Of a DNA stretch of 64,000 nucleotides, positions 63,568 to 64,000 are shown one piece after another; the first letter of the stretch is position 1, and every line of letters starts with the position of its first letter. The DNA is from an uncultured Dysgonomonas sp. (GTDB lineage Bacteria > Bacteroidota > Bacteroidia > Bacteroidales > Dysgonomonadaceae). The notes beneath the pieces are model-generated. The model searched no databases, was not told the origin of the DNA, and saw only the letters and a program-made list of their open reading frames with translations. The stretch is taken from the NCBI RefSeq assembly GCF_934668725.1, contig NZ_CAKUOF010000006.1, forward strand, positions 124,001 through 188,000, given 5' to 3'. The position numbers and the translations under genes were made by a program.

Positions 63568-63687
63568 TCTCGCATTTGTTTAAATTTTCTATAAAATGAG
63601 GAGAAGCTTTATCTAACTAATAATCACTTTGCACATGAAAAAATATAAATTCGACTTCTCCTTCGTAACTTGATATGGAAACAAAAA

Positions 63688-64000
63688 TTATTCGTTTTTA
63701 ATAGATTCAACAGGATTGGCTCTTGCAGCCTTCCAACTTTGCACAGTAACAATTATCACTGTTATAAATAAAACTAGCAACCCACTAAGCACAAATACCC
63801 ACCAATATATTGGAGTTTTATAAGCAAACCGTTCCAACCACTTAAATATTCCGTAGTAAACAAGTGGAGTAGCTATGGCAAAACAAATAAGTGTAATCCT
63901 TATATATGATTGATTCAGCATAACCAGTATTTCGTTGATAGTGGCTCCATGAACTTTACGGATTCCGATTTCTTTACGTTTCGAGTTTGTTTCGAAAATA
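63688..64000 (-). CDS. ABC transporter permease, FtsX/MacB type, C-terminal part (cut by window edge)
   Basis: The C-terminal 103 codons of a third permease; the frame runs off the right edge without an upstream stop. Visible are KRKEIGIRKVHGATINEILVMLN, two last helices and the end SWKAARANPVESIKNE. The ATG at 63921 is internal. The 120-nt gap to the next permease has no clear promoter. Confidence 0.9.
   Translation of the reverse strand, partial: IFETNSKRKEIGIRKVHGATINEILVMLNQSYIRITLICFAIATPLVYYGIFKWLERFAYKTPIYWWVFVLSGLLVLFITVIIVTVQSWKAARANPVESIKNE

Noticed and set aside
63568..63687. Sigma-54 promoter between the permease genes
   Set aside because: No GG-N10-GC pair was found in the minus-strand direction.

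Overview
The window looks like a chromosomal segment of a low-G+C member of the Bacteroidales, most like Dysgonomonas or a relative (genus is inference). The evidence is two SusC/SusD pairs, a SusR-like regulator, a hybrid two-component system, many lipoprotein signals, TAnnTTTG-type -7 promoter boxes and little Shine-Dalgarno signal. No rRNA, tRNA, CRISPR array, insertion sequence or phage gene was seen.

Layout: (1) 1-1709, minus strand: the end of a carotenoid operon, phytoene desaturase crtI with the overlapping start of phytoene synthase crtB. (2) 2109-16507, plus strand: a dextran/alpha-glucan utilisation locus: SusR-like membrane regulator, SusC, SusD, a SusE/F-like binding protein, GH66 dextranase, GH31 and GH97 alpha-glucosidases. 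Dextran would be bound and cut at the surface, imported by SusCD and finished to glucose in the periplasm. (3) 16600-17664: rsgA, a ribosome-assembly GTPase. (4) 17972-36350: a second utilisation locus with GH2 and a hybrid two-component regulator on the minus strand and a surface glycan-binding protein, SusC, SusD, GH30, a double GH43 and a single GH43 on the plus strand. The enzyme set fits beta-1,6-galactan/arabinogalactan side chains (inference). (5) 36357-43048: small housekeeping and stress genes: an alkyltransferase-like protein, a GNAT acetyltransferase, a WYL regulator, a VOC protein, an alcohol dehydrogenase with a signal peptide, an esterase and small membrane proteins. (6) 43126-51810: one giant gene for a cyclic beta-1,2-glucan synthase-like protein. 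(7) 52079-54931: fumC, a Crp/Fnr regulator and a flavin-binding split-barrel protein. (8) 55181-64000: an NtrC-type response regulator, its histidine kinase and an esterase, facing three FtsX/MacB-type ABC permeases, the last cut by the window edge.

The most interesting unexplained signal is a family of about ten imperfect-hairpin leader elements between genes. Most lie about 15-20 nt downstream of a TAnnTTTG -7 box and before a start codon, in the gene's orientation. The best copies share a loop close to TTTGGTAAGC between arms close to AACTATTTATTGCT and AGCGATAGATAGTT. The arms vary in ways that often keep base pairing, and the outer flank often carries GGTCTCAGACC. Copies precede crtI, the GH2 gene, the hybrid two-component gene, the second susC, the single GH43 gene, the VOC gene, the alcohol dehydrogenase, the split-barrel protein and the NtrC-type regulator. 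One more copy lies inverted between susD and GH30. Five of the ten are in the second utilisation locus; none was seen in the dextran locus.
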